Origin: JAYZAP01 sp964645285
GTDB taxonomy: Bacteria > Pseudomonadota > Alphaproteobacteria > JAAXGF01
Length of the DNA stretch: 6,218 bases
Assembly: GCA_964645285.1 (NCBI GenBank)
Contig: CAZYDR010000156.1
Location: 1 to 6,218 of the forward strand
Reading direction: 5' to 3'
The notes under the pieces are model-generated. The model ran no database searches. It saw only the letters and a list, made by a program, of their open reading frames with translations, and was not told where the DNA came from. How positions within the stretch are numbered: position 1 is the stretch's first letter; each line of letters begins with the position of its first letter. Below are positions 4,712 to 6,218 of the stretch, one piece after another. The position numbers were made by a program, and so were the translations under genes.

Positions 4712-6218
4712 ATGACGTCTCGTACCGTGCAGGCCTATGACACTCTGGTGCTCAGTAACCCCAGGGTCGTTCTGGCCTTATTGCTCTCGCTTCTGGTTTT
4801 TTTCGGCTACCACATAAAAGACTTCAAACTGGACGCATCGGCCGATTCCTTGCTGCTGGAAGACGACGTGGACCTCAAGGAGTTCCGGAAAATCCACGGG
4901 CGATATCCGAGTAGCGACCTGCTCATCGTGACCTACACCCCCGATGACGATCTTTTCTCGGACCAGGCATTGGACACTTTGAAGGAACTCCGTGAAGAGC
5001 TCAGACAAGTTGCCAGTGTGGACACGGTGTTCACAATTCTCGATGCCCCTCTGTTCAAGAGCTCGGATGCACCGATTCTGGAACTGATCGACGATCTACC
5101 GAGCCTGGAAAAACCCGAAATCGATAGGGACCAGGCCAGGGACGAGCTGCGAGACAGCCCGATTTTTCGCGAACTCATCATCAGTGCGGATGGTGGAACC
5201 ACCGCCTTACTGCTGGGGCTGACCGAGGATGAGCAGTACAACAGCCTGCTCCGATCTCGCGATGAGCTACGTGCCAAACTACGAAATACCGGTCTCTCCA
5301 CCGATGAAGCACAATCACTGGAGCGGATCAGCGACCAATACGATCAGGCCCAAGAAGCGTTAAACAATCAACGCCACCGCGACATTGCGCGGATAAGAGA
5401 CATCATCGAGCCGTACCGTCAGCACGGCGTTTTATATCTCGGCGGTGTGCCAATGATTACCGACGATATGGTGACATTCGTGCGCAATGACCTGATCGTC
5501 TTCGGTGGCGGTGTTCTGGTATTTCTCATAATTGTTCTCACCGCCATCTTCCGGGAATTGCGCTGGATCGTGCTGCCCCTGCTCAGCTGCTTCTACGCCG
5601 GATCAATCATGATGGGTGTACTGGGATTGGCCGGTTGGAAGGTCACCGTCATCTCGTCCAATTTTCTCGCCCTGATGCTGATCATCACCATCTCCATGAA
5701 CATTCACTTGATCGTGCGGTACCGGCAACTCCATCGAGATCACCCTGGTGATGATCAGTTGGCGCTGGTCAGAACCACCATCCATAAAATGGTGAAACCC
5801 TGTCTCTATACCGCGCTAACAACCATCATCGGCTTCAGCTCCCTGGTTGTCAGCGATATCAAGCCGGTCATCGACTTCGGGTGGATGATGAGCGCTGGTT
5901 TGGCGGTGACTTTCGCCACCTCGTTTCTATTGTTCCCCACCTTGCTGTTGGTAATGGGGAAACGCGGATCCAAGCCCACCATCGATAGTGACCGGTTCCT
6001 CCTGCCATCCTATCTCGCTCGCCTGACCGAAACCCAGGGCAACAAAATTCTGGTGTTGGCAGGCGTATTGGCCGTCGTGAGTGCAGCCGGAATTGCCCAG
6101 TTGCGTGTCGAGAACAGTTTCATCAACTACTTCAGCGACGACACGGAAATTTATCAAGGCCTCAAGCTCATCGATGAAAAGCTCGGCGGCACGACGCCGC
6201 TGGAAATACTGATTAACT
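4712..6218 (+). CDS. RND superfamily MMPL-type transporter, 3' end outside the window
   Basis: The open frame gives 502 residues and runs off the right edge. A first membrane segment (about 17-36, RVVLALLLSLLVFFGY) is followed by a large, acidic, presumably periplasmic loop (about 37-258). The loop includes a Gln/Glu/Arg-rich, probably coiled-coil stretch near 195-235. Five membrane segments then follow, near 261-283, 285-309, 313-335, 366-387 and 391-418, and a seventh near 445-464 begins the second half. LYTALTTIIGFSSLVVSD and the segment ISMNIHLIVRYR are typical of MMPL/sterol-sensing-like RND permeases, which use the proton gradient to move lipids or hydrophobic molecules. Full length is likely 750-900 residues. 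The substrate is unknown. The ATG at 4712 lies 3 bases after the alr stop and lacks a clear Shine-Dalgarno site, suggesting translational coupling. Codon use differs from dnaB (TTA, ATA, AGA and AGG all occur repeatedly). Confidence 0.88.
   Translation, partial: MTSRTVQAYDTLVLSNPRVVLALLLSLLVFFGYHIKDFKLDASADSLLLEDDVDLKEFRKIHGRYPSSDLLIVTYTPDDDLFSDQALDTLKELREELRQVASVDTVFTILDAPLFKSSDAPILELIDDLPSLEKPEIDRDQARDELRDSPIFRELIISADGGTTALLLGLTEDEQYNSLLRSRDELRAKLRNTGLSTDEAQSLERISDQYDQAQEALNNQRHRDIARIRDIIEPYRQHGVLYLGGVPMITDDMVTFVRNDLIVFGGGVLVFLIIVLTAIFRELRWIVLPLLSCFYAGSIMMGVLGLAGWKVTVISSNFLALMLIITISMNIHLIVRYRQLHRDHPGDDQLALVRTTIHKMVKPCLYTALTTIIGFSSLVVSDIKPVIDFGWMMSAGLAVTFATSFLLFPTLLLVMGKRGSKPTIDSDRFLLPSYLARLTETQGNKILVLAGVLAVVSAAGIAQLRVENSFINYFSDDTEIYQGLKLIDEKLGGTTPLEILIN

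Overview
The window is a chromosomal housekeeping segment, with every gene on the + strand, from what looks like an alphaproteobacterium, probably Rhodospirillales-like. Evidence for this is the S18 sequence, the DnaB sequence with its insertion between Walker A and the catalytic glutamate, and the gene order rpsR - DUF2232 membrane protein - rplI - dnaB - alr, which I recall as characteristic of that class. Placement below class level is a guess. Apart from six short gaps, the sequence is densely coding.

Region 1 (1-1960) is the end of a ribosomal-protein operon. It holds the 3' part of rpsR (S18), a 36-base gap containing a strong hairpin, a polytopic DUF2232 protein, and rplI (L9) overlapping it by one base at TGATG. 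The L9 has an unusual 63-residue acidic tail. A strong hairpin followed by a loose T tract closes the operon.

Region 2 (1874-2109) is the only sizeable non-coding stretch (236 bases). After the terminator it carries weak promoter candidates for dnaB, an exact TTATCCACA DnaA box, and a second terminator-like hairpin with a T6 run just before the dnaB start. This is the most interesting part of the window, because it suggests that the replicative helicase gene is under DnaA control and perhaps leader attenuation.

Region 3 (2110-6218) is a second, tightly packed unit. dnaB (replicative helicase) overlaps alr (alanine racemase, D-alanine for peptidoglycan) by 14 bases. alr is followed after three bases by a large RND/MMPL-family membrane transporter that runs off the right edge. 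The transporter is visibly less GC-rich, uses more rare codons than dnaB, and is not the neighbour (radA) I would expect here.

I see no mobile element, CRISPR array, tRNA, rRNA or attachment site. I do not see a new multi-gene system. The unusual material is regulatory (the dnaB leader) and at the level of individual proteins (the L9 tail and the transporter next to alr).
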